From: Seminavis robusta
Lineage: Eukaryota > Bacillariophyta > Bacillariophyceae > Naviculales > Naviculaceae
Direction of reading: 5' to 3'
Length of the DNA stretch: 48,621 nucleotides
NCBI GenBank assembly: GCA_903772945.1
Contig: CAICTM010000788.1
Span: forward strand, 1 to 48,621
The notes beneath the pieces are model-generated. The model searched no databases. It saw only the letters and a list, made by a program, of their open reading frames with translations, and was not told the origin of the DNA. Position numbers and translations under genes: made by a program. Positions 21,488 to 32,379 of this stretch are shown in pieces (the first letter of the stretch is position 1; each line of letters opens with the position of its first letter).

Positions 21488-24174
21488 CGCATTTGTCGGC
21501 CTGGTGGTTGAAGCAAGAAGGGGGAAAGGGGAGAGGGGAGATTACAAGCGTGAGACGGTCGTCAAGGAAGCCTTTAGGTTTATTCAGCCATCGGAAACGC
21601 AATCCACCCAATCACCGAACGCTTGTCTTCTTCATGGCACAGCAAAAGCCATGGCGAAGACGATAACAAGACAACACTGACTGCGCTGGCAAAGAGGCTC
21701 GAGGAAAAGATGGCAGGTCACCGCCAACAAAGTCGCTGTTTACACAGTGCGATATCGCCACCACAACGCCCGCTGATAACTCACATTTTGGATTAGTTTA
21801 TATCGAACTGAAGCAAGAAAGAAAGGTTGATGTGATCAAAGATGATCGGTTGCTGATGTTAGCCTTGTTTGGCAGGTGCCGTTGTTGTTCAGAGCTTGAG
21901 CCTGGGGCTTGTTGCTGTTGGTGACTTGATAGTGAGCGCCTTGTTCGGGTTGTTGCTGTTGCGAGATGGCGGGCAGGTTTCGGTACTGCAGAAGGTGACG
22001 TAGATTCTACACAGCTTTGGATCAGAATTCAAGTAAGAGGTAAGAGCTGAGGCAAGCCAAGAGCCCGCCAAGCTAATATTAGCCTGAGCCCTATGATTGT
22101 CAAAAACAATAAAATTATTATTAAAGAAATTGCTGCTGCCTCGCTCAAGTTCGAGTGACGAGTGACAGTCAAGTCAGGCGAGCCGCAGCTATGCATATTT
22201 CTCTCACCATGCATGTTATCGGTATGGTACCATACCGGTACGGTACTGGTACCACATGATCCATGGGCTGGGAACAGCTCTTGTTCTCATGTCATAATCA
22301 TCTTTAGAATGCTCATTCTAAGTTACAGGTATTGTGAATATCCATCTTCAGTTACCCTCTTGAAATGAGTTGTATGCATACTACTACAGTAGTAGATTCG
22401 TTTCCTTTGACACAGACACAAAAGCCTTCTCGTGCGGGAAGAATGGCAGAAACTCTCCCCGCACTCTCCCGCACTTGAACTAGATTGAATGCCATTCCTG
22501 TTTCAATTCTGGAGGTGCCATCTTCTTCTGAAGATGAAGAACTGATTTTTCAGTGGGATGGGATAAGAACAACTGTTGTTGCATGAATGGCAGTCAGCAA
22601 CCCAACGAACGAGAAGATGATGGCAACCAAACCAGCAGCCACTGCACAACTGAGCTCGTCCTTGCATCTGTTTGCACATACATGTAAATCTGTTCATACT
22701 GGCTGTGGGATCATTATAGGACATTGGCTCCCTCTAAGTAGCCTGCGTAGGGAAAGGAGCTAACATGATGCTTATTAAAGCGACCAGACGAACAACCACG
22801 AAACCGGAGCCATCAGAAGCTTCTGAACCGGGTCAGAAGCGTCCGTTTGATCGGAACGGAACCACTGACATTGCTGATAGCTTATTCAACTCAACCGGTG
22901 AAACGTTCAAGAAAACAGAGGTCGATCTAGTAGTTCTCCCGAGCAATTGGACAACAAGGAAGCTGTCAAAACTACGAAGTACTCAATTGAAGCTTCCGAA
23001 TTTGTCCAGCTGGCCAAGGTTGTGATGCAACTCTTGATTTGACTTACCAAGAGGAGATGCGACAACGTGCCAACCCAAGTAGAAAATAACATCATCAAGA
23101 TTGTGATACTTCGCCAAGGTTCTGCCGTGCACTGCGAGGTTCCGATGGCGGTTTGAGGTTTCGATGGCGGGACGGTACCATTGCCATACTAGCTAGCTAG
23201 TAGGTAAGAATTCGAGGCAAATCGGCGCAGTTTCCATGGGTCTGTCCTCAAGTAGCTCGCCATTTGCTGAGTTGCTGAGTTTGCCTGAGTGCTCAACCAG
23301 CTACCGTATGGCAGCTCGCGTGGTGCGGAAAGCAGGCTCCAACTAAGGCAGCGAAACCGCAGAGTGGGACTGACTGTTACAGTCGTCCCTGAGTTTCAGG
23401 GTGTGATGAGGTACAATGCAGTACAGGTATCGGTAGTCCAGCTCGTTCTTTGTGGTGGTCATCTCCTGTGAGCACCGCCTTGATCACCAGGTGGTCCAAA
23501 GGAAGATACCGTAGGTACAAATAGATTAATTAAATTGTGAAGCTGAAACTGAAACCGTACTAGCTAGTAGTAGGTCCAAAGCTAGCTAGCTAGAGCTTCG
23601 TACCGAGATGCTGACAAAGCGAAGTGATATGGGACTCGACTCTGGTCAGTCATGCGAAGGGGGGGGGGGAACCCAGAACAGCTCCCAGATCCCAGAACCC
23701 AGCGAGGGGAAGCAGCAACACCCCTTTCAGTCAGATCAAACCAAATCGGCAACGTCCTCGTAAAAGCGTACAACTATACCATTGTACTATTGTAACCGTG
23801 CTGGAGAAGTGAACCTGCACTGTCGGAAAGCCGTTCCGCCAAGATCCACAGCGCCAAGATCCAATGCACCAGCAAGACAAGATAGATATCCGCCTCATCC
23901 TCTGCATCATGACTCCGTTGTTGTGATAGTAGGAGTCGTCATACTGCCAACTCTTTGCAAATCCTCTTCGCTCCATTGCCCAAGATCGGCTCGACTCGAC
24001 TTCTTGGGCAAATTGCCAGTGCTTTCCTCTTTGGCCGGTTCGATGACGACCAATGCCCCCGTCCCTCTGGAGACTGGTGGCAAGGTCGACATCCAATCCT
24101 CACAAAATCAAATTCGACAAAAGATATACCTCGCCTGAAAAACTTGAAACGAAAACAGACAATCAAATCACGCA
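21488..24174. other. long intergenic region with possible coding remnant and palindromic microsatellites
   Basis: No intact gene was recognised over 2.7 kb. 22223-22253 is a dense GGTACC/ATACCGGTAC cluster. TAGC tetranucleotide runs occur at 23188-23200 and 23580-23593. About 22765-23090 (+) shows coding-like blocks in two frames (PEQLDNKEAVKTTKYSIEA, then SEFVQLAKVVMQL) that I cannot assign. The last 200 bp before 24175 should hold the chitinase promoter. Confidence 0.35.
22765..23090 (+). pseudogene. possible decayed coding fragment, family unknown
   Basis: ATG at 22765 opens a hydrophilic frame. Near 22920 the more protein-like reading moves to another frame (NKEAVKTTKYSIEASEF, then VQLAKVVMQL) and meets a stop near 23040. 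Amino-acid usage looks coding-like, but no family is recognised. It could equally be chance. Confidence 0.2.
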
Positions 24175-26897
24175 ATGAAATTCGTTTCTCCTCTTTCAGT
24201 CTTCTTTCTCTCTTCTTCTTCCTCCATCTCTGTGGTTAGTGGCCATGGATACCTCAAGACGCCCCGCAGCCGTAACTATGTTGCTAAGCAAGATGGGGTG
24301 AGCTGGGGTGGTTCCAACACTGACCCCGCTCCAGAGTTTTGCCCACAGGTAAGGCAATCAGCCCACGAGGACTGATTCGAATATGATGACAACGATGAAA
24401 GAATACGTTGTTTCTCAAGCTTCTAATTTTCCTTTCATACTCCAGTGCCTTAACCGCGGTGGGATTGTAGCCGCATGTGGTAAGATTGGCGATCACAACT
24501 ACGACTACCCGCCAAATGCCATTGGAGGTGTCCTTCCTCCCAATGTGCAAATGGTGGCAAAGAAAGGGGGCAGTATTGACGTCGACGTTGTCCTGACCGC
24601 TCACCACAAGGGCCATTTCAGCTTTTACGCGTGTCCTATGGTTGGGGGTGAAGTGCCAACAGAGGACTGCTTTAAGTCTAACCCGCTGGAATTTGAAGAG
24701 GATCTGTTGTATGGTGCTTTGCAGGTGGGTGAAGAGATGTTGTCTTGAAGCTGCTTTTGTGGCAGCAATCGAAATCTCACAATGTTTCTCTTCTGCCTGC
24801 CCACTAGGATCCATCCCACAAAGACAGGGCATATATTCCTCCTTTGACATATGATGGCATCATCGACGATACTGAAAGTGCTGTGCCGGGTACCTTGTAT
24901 TCCTACAAAATGAAACTTCCACCTTCAATCGAAGGTGACTTGGTGCTCTTGCAGTGGCATTACTTGAGCGCAAATTCCTGCGTCCATGAAGGGTATGGAG
25001 ACTATGCCTTTCCAAGTGCGTGGGGAGACCTTGGCTATGAACAACTGCCGCTTTGTGGCCCCTTACCGGCGGACGGAGATGGCGTGCCCGAGATGGTATG
25101 TTCGCACGTCGTTGCTGTTGATTCGGAGATCTCACGAATGTAATAACTGACCTGTATTTGCAATATTTTTCAGTTCTGGAACTGTGCTGAAATCCGAGTG
25201 GAAGGGGAAGAGGGGGCTCCGACCACGCTCCCTGCCCCAGCACCCGCTCCTACCACGTTTGTACCAGCCCCAGTACCGGCCCCAACCACTTCTTCGCCGT
25301 TGCCCCCTCCTAGTGTGCTTCCTTCAGAAGGCAACACTCGCATGATTGCTTACCTTGGAAATTGGCAAGCTTGCCCAACTGCTGCCCAGTTGGCTCAGTA
25401 CACCCACATTGTCATTGCTTTTGCTGTGTCATATACATGGGCACCCAACAAAAACCAATGCAGTCCCACTTGTGAGATTGCAACCCCTCCAATTTGCAAC
25501 AATGCTGCCAATCCTTCTCTACTCAACGACCTCAGAGCTCAAGGCAAAAAGATCATTGTCAGCTTTGGAGGCGCTGGAATGGGTGAGTCCGAAGGGGTTC
25601 CAGCAGGGGCTGGCGGCGTCTCGAGAATCCATCATGTTGACATCGGCGCACAATATGTTTCTCACTCATGCATGATTATGCTTATTCAATGACAGGCGGC
25701 TCCTGGGCTGGAGATCAGAATGACTGCTGGGAGTACTGCTATGGAAGAGAGTCTAATGTTGTAGCTCAGTTGACATCCATTGTCGATGACCTTGGTGCTG
25801 ATGGAGTTGATATTGATTATGAATACTTTTATGAGGACAACCAGAATGGATCAGGTTTTAGCAAGGGTACACAAGCTCAGAACTTTTTGACGCAAGTGAC
25901 TGTTGGCCTCCGAAATTCTCTTGCGCCTAATGCCATTGTCACCCATGCCCCGATGGATGTAGACATGGAACCAAATACCATGTACTACCAGCTCCTCAAG
26001 GATATCTCCTTCACCCTGGATTTCTTGATGCCACAGTATTACAATGGCGTAACCCGCCCAGTTGTTGATGGCATTGATGGCACTGGAGCTGGTAGCTCGT
26101 CAGCTTTAGTGCACTACAGCACCCTTGTGGACGATTTGTTCAATGGGGATGCCACTCGAATGATATTTGGCTTTTGCATCAGCGATTGCAGCGGGACTGG
26201 CAGCAATGCTGATGCCAACCAGGCAGCTGAACTCATTACGTCTCTTGCACAGCACTACAGTTGCAACGGAGGGGCCTTCTTTTGGGTCGCTGAAGCAGAT
26301 CGGGAAGGTTCTTGGTCTTCAGTTGTCAACCAAGTCATGATTTCATCGTCGACTTGCTCGGCTTCGACAGACTCTCCTACTCCCATCCCTCCTTCTACTC
26401 CCAATCCAACTTCGAGGACACAAGGAACCCCCACTCCCACTCCAACTCCCACCACACAAGGAACATCAGCCCCCAGCACCAGCGCGTCAACACTACTCCC
26501 CACAAATTCTGCTACCGGTGATCTTGTTGTCTCCTCTGGCTCTCGCTGTGGTGTCAGCGAACTAGCAGCGAGAGCCAATTGTGGTTCGGAATGTTCGTCC
26601 AACACCGACTGTGCAGCCAACGAATATTGTTGGAATGTACAAGCAAACTTATGCGGCAACCGCCCAGGCTTTCGACTCTGTGATGACTTGCCAGGAAAGG
26701 CTAACGGAAACGCTCGTTGCGGTTCAAACGAACTTCTTGCTCGAGAGACTTGCGGTGATTCTTGTTCCACAAACGAGGACTGCCACGGACCGGGTGAATA
26801 CTGCTTTGCAACTCATTTGAACTCTTGTGATTGTGTGGCCGAATTTGGAGATGGTCAACGTCGGCGCCTGTTGCGCGGAGCTTTCTCCTCTAGCTAG
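24175..26897 (+). CDS. secreted fusion: LPMO-like (chitin-binding type-4) domain plus GH18 chitinase
   Basis: About 783 residues. Exons are 24175-24348, 24446-24724, 24808-25095, 25174-25582 and 25696-26897; all are GT-AG and the frame closes exactly. Residues 1-23 are a signal peptide whose removal would expose His24 (HGYLKTPRSRNY), the first ligand of the copper histidine brace. TAHHKGHFSFYACP (about 109-122) supplies the second His, as in AA15-type LPMOs. A Pro/Thr linker follows, then GH18 from about residue 303 (MIAYLGNWQ), with IIVSFGGAG and the catalytic DGVDIDYEY (419-427, acid Glu426). A Ser/Thr/Pro linker leads to two Cys-rich modules (RCGVSELAARANCGSEC and RCGSNELLARETCGDSC types). 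Likely extracellular chitin cleavage that combines oxidative and hydrolytic attack; substrate is inferred from families. No C-terminal anchor is visible. Confidence 0.88.
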
Positions 26898-26947
26898 AAG
26901 ACTTATTAATGGCTGCTTCGTGGCAACGTACTATGACTATGTACTAG

Positions 26948-26976
26948 ATCTTGCTAAAGATACCTCTTAGCAAGAT
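26948..26976. repeat. 10-bp stem-loop between convergent genes
   Basis: ATCTTGCTAA at 26948-26957 pairs with TTAGCAAGAT at 26967-26976 across a 9-nt loop. It lies 50 bp after the chitinase stop and in the 193-bp gap to the convergent HSF-like gene, so a role in 3'-end formation is possible. Confidence 0.65.
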
Positions 26977-27090
26977 ACCTCGCCTAAAGAAGCACCTTTC
27001 TAGTTGCATGCATTTGTTGTGCTCTTGTAGATGTGGATAATTTTATGTACTGTTGACGTGACATTGGCGAAGTATGCCATGACAACTTTT

Positions 27091-28404
27091 TTATCGACTG
27101 CCGAATGTGGTCATTGTCGCGCTCGAGTGACCAAACGTCGCAGCAAGGGCATGTAACGTGTGATGCGTAGCATCTGTTGGATTGGTGTGCGGATGCTGGT
27201 TTAACAGAGCACTCAACGTGGCGGTGATATCACCTGCGGTGTTTCCGTCCTGGATTTGGTTGACTCCCGAAGGAGCCTGTCCAACAGACAATGAATGCAG
27301 AGGTGCGGGCACAGGAACAGAAAGAGGAGCTGGCGGTGGTGCTTGCGGATGAGAAGGCTGCAACTGACCTCCTCCTCCTGCCAGAACGGCAATCAGTAGC
27401 TGCATGGCTAGCTGTTCGGAAAGCTGAGGTTGGGGCTGCTGGTTGGATGCGGTAGGCACAGAAAAGGCAAGGGACAAAGGCGAGGGGGCAGGCGCAAAAG
27501 CGGGGACCAAAGCTTGTGGAGGAGCAGGGTTGTTAGAGTGCAATCCTAGATTTTGGGTCGGGCCAAGTTTACCCAATGGGTCTTGTGGTTGCGCAGCAGC
27601 TTGCTGTTCGTAGTTCGCAACACCAGCTGATGGAGCTGATACGGGGAAGGGGTACGCAACCGAAGGTTCTCGAGTTCCGGTCTGGAGATGGCTCTGCTGT
27701 CCATTGTTTGCTGTTTCCGGAGACGCAACAGGAGTGGCCACCTCGGCTGCTTCCATTTCTTCCTCTGGGAGAGGGAACATTTCGGAAATCTTGAACAGAT
27801 CTGGCTCATGGTCTGTATCTACTTTGATCTTCATAGCCTTGCCAGGGCGCTTCATTCCTCTGCATAGATGAGGCATACCCCCTTGAGAAACAGCTCATGA
27901 TAATAGCTGGGAGCAATCGGTTTGAAAGGCGGCCAACAAGTTGGAGTTATAGAAGTGCCACCAAAGAATATGACCAGTTGATATCACAACGACGTGTGCG
28001 AAACAACTAAACACACCTGCCACGGCCTATCCTTGAATGACGCGTCGAAAGCCCCATCCTTGTTCATTGGATTAGATTCACCATTCGTTCACAGGCTGAA
28101 AGATAGATGAAGGGTTGTTGTGAGGAATTAGCCTATAGTCAGACCGTCCTTGAACAAGCCCAAGAAGCAAGAAGATCTTACCATTGGTTTGTCTGATGAA
28201 GCTACTCAGCTTCTTATGCTCAAAGTACACAGGAACAACTCTTCGTTCAAACTCCGAAGGGTGAAGGATCCGCGAAGAACGACCATGAGGAAGCCACCCG
28301 ACCAGGTCATCGAACTCCGGATTGGACAGAATCGAATACATCTTGGCCGGAAAAGTTGTTGCCCCCTTACCATCCAGACTTCTGTGCGGAGTTGGATCTT
28401 TCAC
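27091..28404 (-). pseudogene. heat-shock transcription factor (HSF)-like gene broken by indels
   Basis: The first block (28182-28404) codes the start of an HSF DNA-binding domain: FPAKMYSILSNPEFDDLVGW, LPHGRSSRIL, then YFEHKKLSSFIRQTN. A donor GTAAGA follows. Exon 2 (28017-28058) reads GWGFRRVIQG and then hits an in-frame TAG. Exon 3 (27091-27906) resumes with SYYHELFLKG, but a run of five G at about 27880 shifts the frame before MPHLCRGMKRPGK. After that a Gln/Pro/Ala-rich activation-type region runs open to a stop at 27091. Both lesions fit single-base losses; one lies in a homopolymer, so assembly error is a real alternative to gene death. No ATG is seen for the first block (GTG at 28404; frame open upstream to about 28485), so a 5' exon may be missing. 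Confidence 0.75.
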
Positions 28405-29869
28405 TATATAGAAATCTCCATAGTGGAAGAAAGGATAGGGCAGATTAATCAGAGCACTCGACTCCCACCCCTGCTTGTATTGTCAGGTTCGTAGAGTCTT
28501 GGTCAGGAGTCCCATCTTCTGAAGAGCCTTTTTAGGAGAATTGCTTGATCTTCTCCAATCAGACTGCTGGAAGCTCTGCTGCGGAGAATATGCGCCTATG
28601 AAAATATGCACCATGACCATAGGTGCTGCTCCCCGACGAAGCAACGAAGCAGCGATACACTGCTGCACACCATGCTAAAGGATCCATGGTCCCCGTTTGG
28701 AATGGAGTCAGGAGGCGAACGTGTAGCTTCGGGACCTGAAGCCCGAAGGTACCTGGCTGGTACCTGTAACCTTGCTATTAATACTCGTCGCATATGAGAA
28801 GAAAGGAAACCTCAGCCCACTATTGTTAACCAGTAAAACAACAAGATAGTAGCACCGATCGATGATAAAGTGCGTAACCACGTCTATCAGGCAGCCATCA
28901 ACGCTATTGGCACAGCTACCAGTGAGCAGATAACAGAGTTTGGAACGTCATACCGTAGTTTGTGGGGGCAGGCCATCCTCTGGCTTCTGGTGGACACGTG
29001 GATACCTGCACGTAACCACCAATCAATAAACATCCCATTGGTGCCGTACCGTATTGGATGGTACCAGTATAAAGTTTGAGGGTGTGTGCTAGCTAGTCGA
29101 GTTCAAATTGCAACCACTTGGGGCTCTGGCTAGCTCCACCGTACCGGTACCGTAGCTGGGCTGCCTGCGCTGCCTTGAAAACCTACTTCTACTTCGTTTT
29201 TACCGGTCTCCCATTCACACTTCAAAACCGATGAATTGGACTTGTCGTTCTCCGAGGACTTTTCAAGCTAAATTTCCATACAATACTCTGGTAGCAGCGT
29301 GACAAGAACGCACATTATCTCGCCATTTGGTGTCTTCAAGTTAGTTTCCGACTGAGCTCTATGTACGATTGATCAAACTGTGATTGAATCACAGATCCAA
29401 CTTTGCTGAAAACAAAATCTCGACTGAAACCCACTTTAAACTATTACCAGTAGACTTTGGCAAGATAGGTGTAGATGTTGTTGGAGATGAGGGCTCTCAT
29501 TTCTTGCGAGTCTCTTCCAGTAATACAATACAATAAAATACAATCCAATAGAATGCAATGCGATACAATACAAAGAACCGTGTGCCATGGCACGATGGCA
29601 CCATGGCTGGCAAAATGCGGCACAATTTGCCACCCTTCCCGCTGGCACCCTACCTCAACTCGGATATGGGTGTGTCGCATCCAATGTCTACGGACGAGAG
29701 TTCGCCAGCGCAACGAATGCATTAGCTCTACGGGAGCAGCTGAGAGGAGCCCGATTGGTACCTAGCTAGCTGCTAGCTAGCCGCTAGCTAGCCAGCGCTA
29801 CAGAATATTCAGAAGAAGCAGAAGAAGATATTTTTCAATCAAATTTGCGTGCTACTGAGCCAATGTTAG
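28405..29869. other. intergenic region with simple repeats
   Basis: No gene was recognised. About 29520-29580 is an ATACAATACAATAAAATACA-type pentanucleotide repeat. 29140-29156 is a CCGTACCGGTACCGTA palindrome, and 29762-29793 a TAGC-rich run. The part next to 28405 may hold the missing 5' end of the HSF-like gene. Confidence 0.35.
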
Positions 29870-30331
29870 CTACTCGGCTAAAGGAGAATTCGGGAAATCC
29901 ATCAAGTGCCGCTCTAGGAGGTTCTCGGTCTCTTCTAAAGCAGCTTCAGCCTTGGCTTCTATGTCGTCGGCCTTCTCCGAGAATTTCATGGCCTGCTCTA
30001 CGAAAGAATCAGCCTCCATGCTATCAGCAACACTTGCTAAGTTAACAATCTTGGGGTTCAAATGGGAAGAGTCATGATCCCCATCGGCGCCCGCCCTGGC
30101 TGCTTCCGCTTTTCCGGCCGCTTCATCGGCATTTTTGCGAGCTTCCAACGAATCGGCCCAAAGCGCTTCAGCTCGTTCGACCGCTGCAAGGACTTGCTCT
30201 TCGGTGACCGCAGCCAGTTTGCAGCTTCTGGGGCGACCGGTAGTACTTCCTGTGGACGACACAAAAGCGGCTGACGGGAGGATCGTGACGAGCACCAGGA
30301 CTAGCCTCGCGATATTCAGTTGCTGCACCAT
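29870..30331 (-). CDS. small plastid-targeted coiled-coil protein, function unknown
   Basis: Single exon of 153 residues starting with ATG at 30331. It has an N-terminal hydrophobic signal (about residues 7-22, ARLVLVLVTILPSAAF), in which SAA-FVSS fits the ASAFAP-type cleavage motif of diatom plastid presequences. The following STGSTTGRPR stretch is Ser/Thr/Arg-rich like a transit peptide. The mature part is Ala/Glu-rich with strong helical and heptad character (VLAAVERAEALWADSLEARK, then EKADDIEAKAEAALEETENL). No catalytic motif is seen. Location in the plastid is inferred from the presequence; partner and role are unknown. Confidence 0.75.
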   Translation of the reverse strand: MVQQLNIARLVLVLVTILPSAAFVSSTGSTTGRPRSCKLAAVTEEQVLAAVERAEALWADSLEARKNADEAAGKAEAARAGADGDHDSSHLNPKIVNLASVADSMEADSFVEQAMKFSEKADDIEAKAEAALEETENLLERHLMDFPNSPLAE

Positions 30332-30874
30332 CCTTCTACTACATGTACTACTAGCTAGCAGCTATCGCTACTGATTGCTGCTTCGGGTTCGCAGGGCTCT
30401 TGCTGTTACCTCAAGACGAGGAGCTCCCGCACTGACAGTAGTGGTTTAAAATTCGTATTCACCAGGTTTCTGATTGCAAGATTGACAGGGAACAAGATCC
30501 TATATGTCTTGGGTTTCGCTTCTGCACATGGAGCACATTTCCCTGGTAATCACATCGGCCAATGTGATTACCGGTTTGAGCTGCTTACCAGTGAATTTTA
30601 TGAAGCGTGGACAGTGAGATTCACTGGTAAAGGTCAGAAAGAGAGAACGAAGCTAGCACAGCTGCTTGTGTATCTGGCGACGCGAAGTGCGACTATGGGA
30701 CGACGCCGAAAAGATGAACCGGAGACAGGCTAGCTGGCTGGCTGGTTCGTTAGCAAGAAGGGTAGGTAATGATGGTGGGGATTAATGGTTTTATGTAGGA
30801 CCTAGCTAGGGTATTAGGTCAATCGGTACCCGAACCTAGAGACCAGCCCACTGGAACACGTTCGGTCCGCCTTA
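30332..30874. other. intergenic region with two adjacent perfect stem-loops
   Basis: No gene was recognised. The two inverted repeats at 30545-30572 and 30585-30630 are listed separately. The frame 30482-30733 (+) spans them and is not considered coding. Confidence 0.45.
30545..30630. repeat. paired stem-loops (11-bp and 12-bp perfect arms)
   Basis: GGTAATCACAT (30545-30555) pairs with ATGTGATTACC (30562-30572) over a 6-nt loop. TTACCAGTGAAT (30585-30596) pairs with ATTCACTGGTAA (30619-30630) over 22 nt. Both are perfect. Two consecutive perfect stems within 86 bp suggest a small foldback element or a structured RNA. No transposase or coding frame is attached. Confidence 0.75.
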
Positions 30875-32379
30875 TTAGAGCCATGGGAACCCATCTCCGC
30901 GAGAAAGGTTTCCCTGGATTTGGTCGTTGTCGTTGTCGTTGTCACTATTATCAGCGTTGCTGTTTCTTGGAAGAGAGTTGTCGTTTAGTTGTTCCATCAG
31001 CTGCCTGTTTTGCTGTTGTAATTGGTGATACTGATTCATGTATGCTTCGGGAACGGGAGTTGGAGGTTGCATTGGAGGTTGTATGGAGGCACGGGCGGGA
31101 GGAATGATAGGGGTGGCAGTGCTTGCCGTGCCTGTACTAGTGCTGGTGGTACTGTTTCTTCTGCTCAGGTCGGCCCTTTCGGAGGTATCCCCCTTTAGTG
31201 ATCCACTTTGGAGATGGAGCATGCTAAAGATTTCATCTTGCGCTTCTTTCCAAGTGCGCTGGCGGTTTGGTAGCTTGGCTTCCCCTGCACGAGTTCTGTT
31301 TTGCTTTAGCAAACTGTCGCGAAAGGCATGGCTGACCTTTTCCCTGGCAATGGTTGGCCCCACTTCCGTCCATTGCCCGTCCTTGTCTTTCCTTACAAAG
31401 CCACCTTGATGACATCCTTTGCGGACTTGGGCAGCAACTTCACTGATGATATCAGACTTGTCACGACGAGTAGAAGCTTCTACATACGCCTTAAGCTTGT
31501 TCGCAACCAAGATGCGCAAACGGCGGTTTCCGATGTGGTCAAAATTGTGTTTGGAGCGTCCGCATAGCTGTTCGAAGGAAGAGATAAGCATAGATAAAAG
31601 ATGATGTTAGTGATGCTTGTTTGCTTCAGGGAAAACACTTTGTGCTTTATGGAAAGAAGTCCACGTACCACATGCCAAGGACCAGGAGTAAAGTCCACGC
31701 CGAGGGGAGTTTCCTCTGCCTTGATGCTGGCACGACGTGAAGTCGCACTCTGAGTACTGCTACTGGCACGTCGGAAGAGTGGAAGGGTTGGAGGGGCAAC
31801 CAACTGTTCTTCTGCTTGAGGACGGAAGGTGCTGCTGCCTTGTCTGAACATTGGTTCGGCGGTTTGATGATAGACTCCCATTGGACGAATCTGCTGTCCA
31901 AATGGGTCCTGGGGAATTCTCGCCAAGGAAGCATTGGTGGCGAAGTTGGGTTGCTGGTGGTGCATCTGGTGGTGCATCTGGTGGTGCATCTGGTGTTGTC
32001 CCATCATTGGGTGCTGATCGCCACTGATGGAAACGTTTTGGTAGGATGATGAACCTTGTTGGAGTTGAAACTGCTGGTTGATGTTGTCATTCATTCTGTT
32101 TGGGCGGGCGACAAGGCGCTGTTCCCAGCGGTCTTCCTGCAACTTTTCCTCCCCCTGTTTCTTGTCAAAGTCTTCCGCGTCGTCTCCTTGCATGTCACTT
32201 ACAAGGCAAGAGAAGTCAAAGTTATGAAAGGCACTACTAGTAGACAAATAATGAGGAGATGCGTCGTCGTATTTCATTGGGTTCATGGACGAGAAGAATG
32301 AAACCACAGATTCTTCGTCTTCGATATCTGAAACAATGGGTTGATGGTTGAAAGGAGTTTCCGTGGCCGCTAGAAGCAT
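30875..32379 (-). CDS. DUF6824-domain protein, putative nuclear regulator
   Basis: About 467 residues in two exons, 31669-32379 and 30875-31567, joined in phase 0 by a 101-bp intron (GTACGT ... CAG). The N-terminal half is acidic then Gln/His-rich, with HQMHHQMHHQMHHQ from a 12-bp tandem repeat near 31960-31995. The junction restores GPWHVLCGRSKHNFDHIGNRR and then LRILVANKLKAYVEASTRRD, KSDIISEV, GGFVRKD and IAREKVSHAFRD. I recognise this as the DUF6824 domain, which is much expanded in diatoms. The C-terminal part is Ser/Thr/Pro and Asn/Asp-rich and looks disordered. A DNA-related or regulatory role is often supposed for this family but is not shown here. The start at 32379 is the first ATG of the frame. 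Confidence 0.85.
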
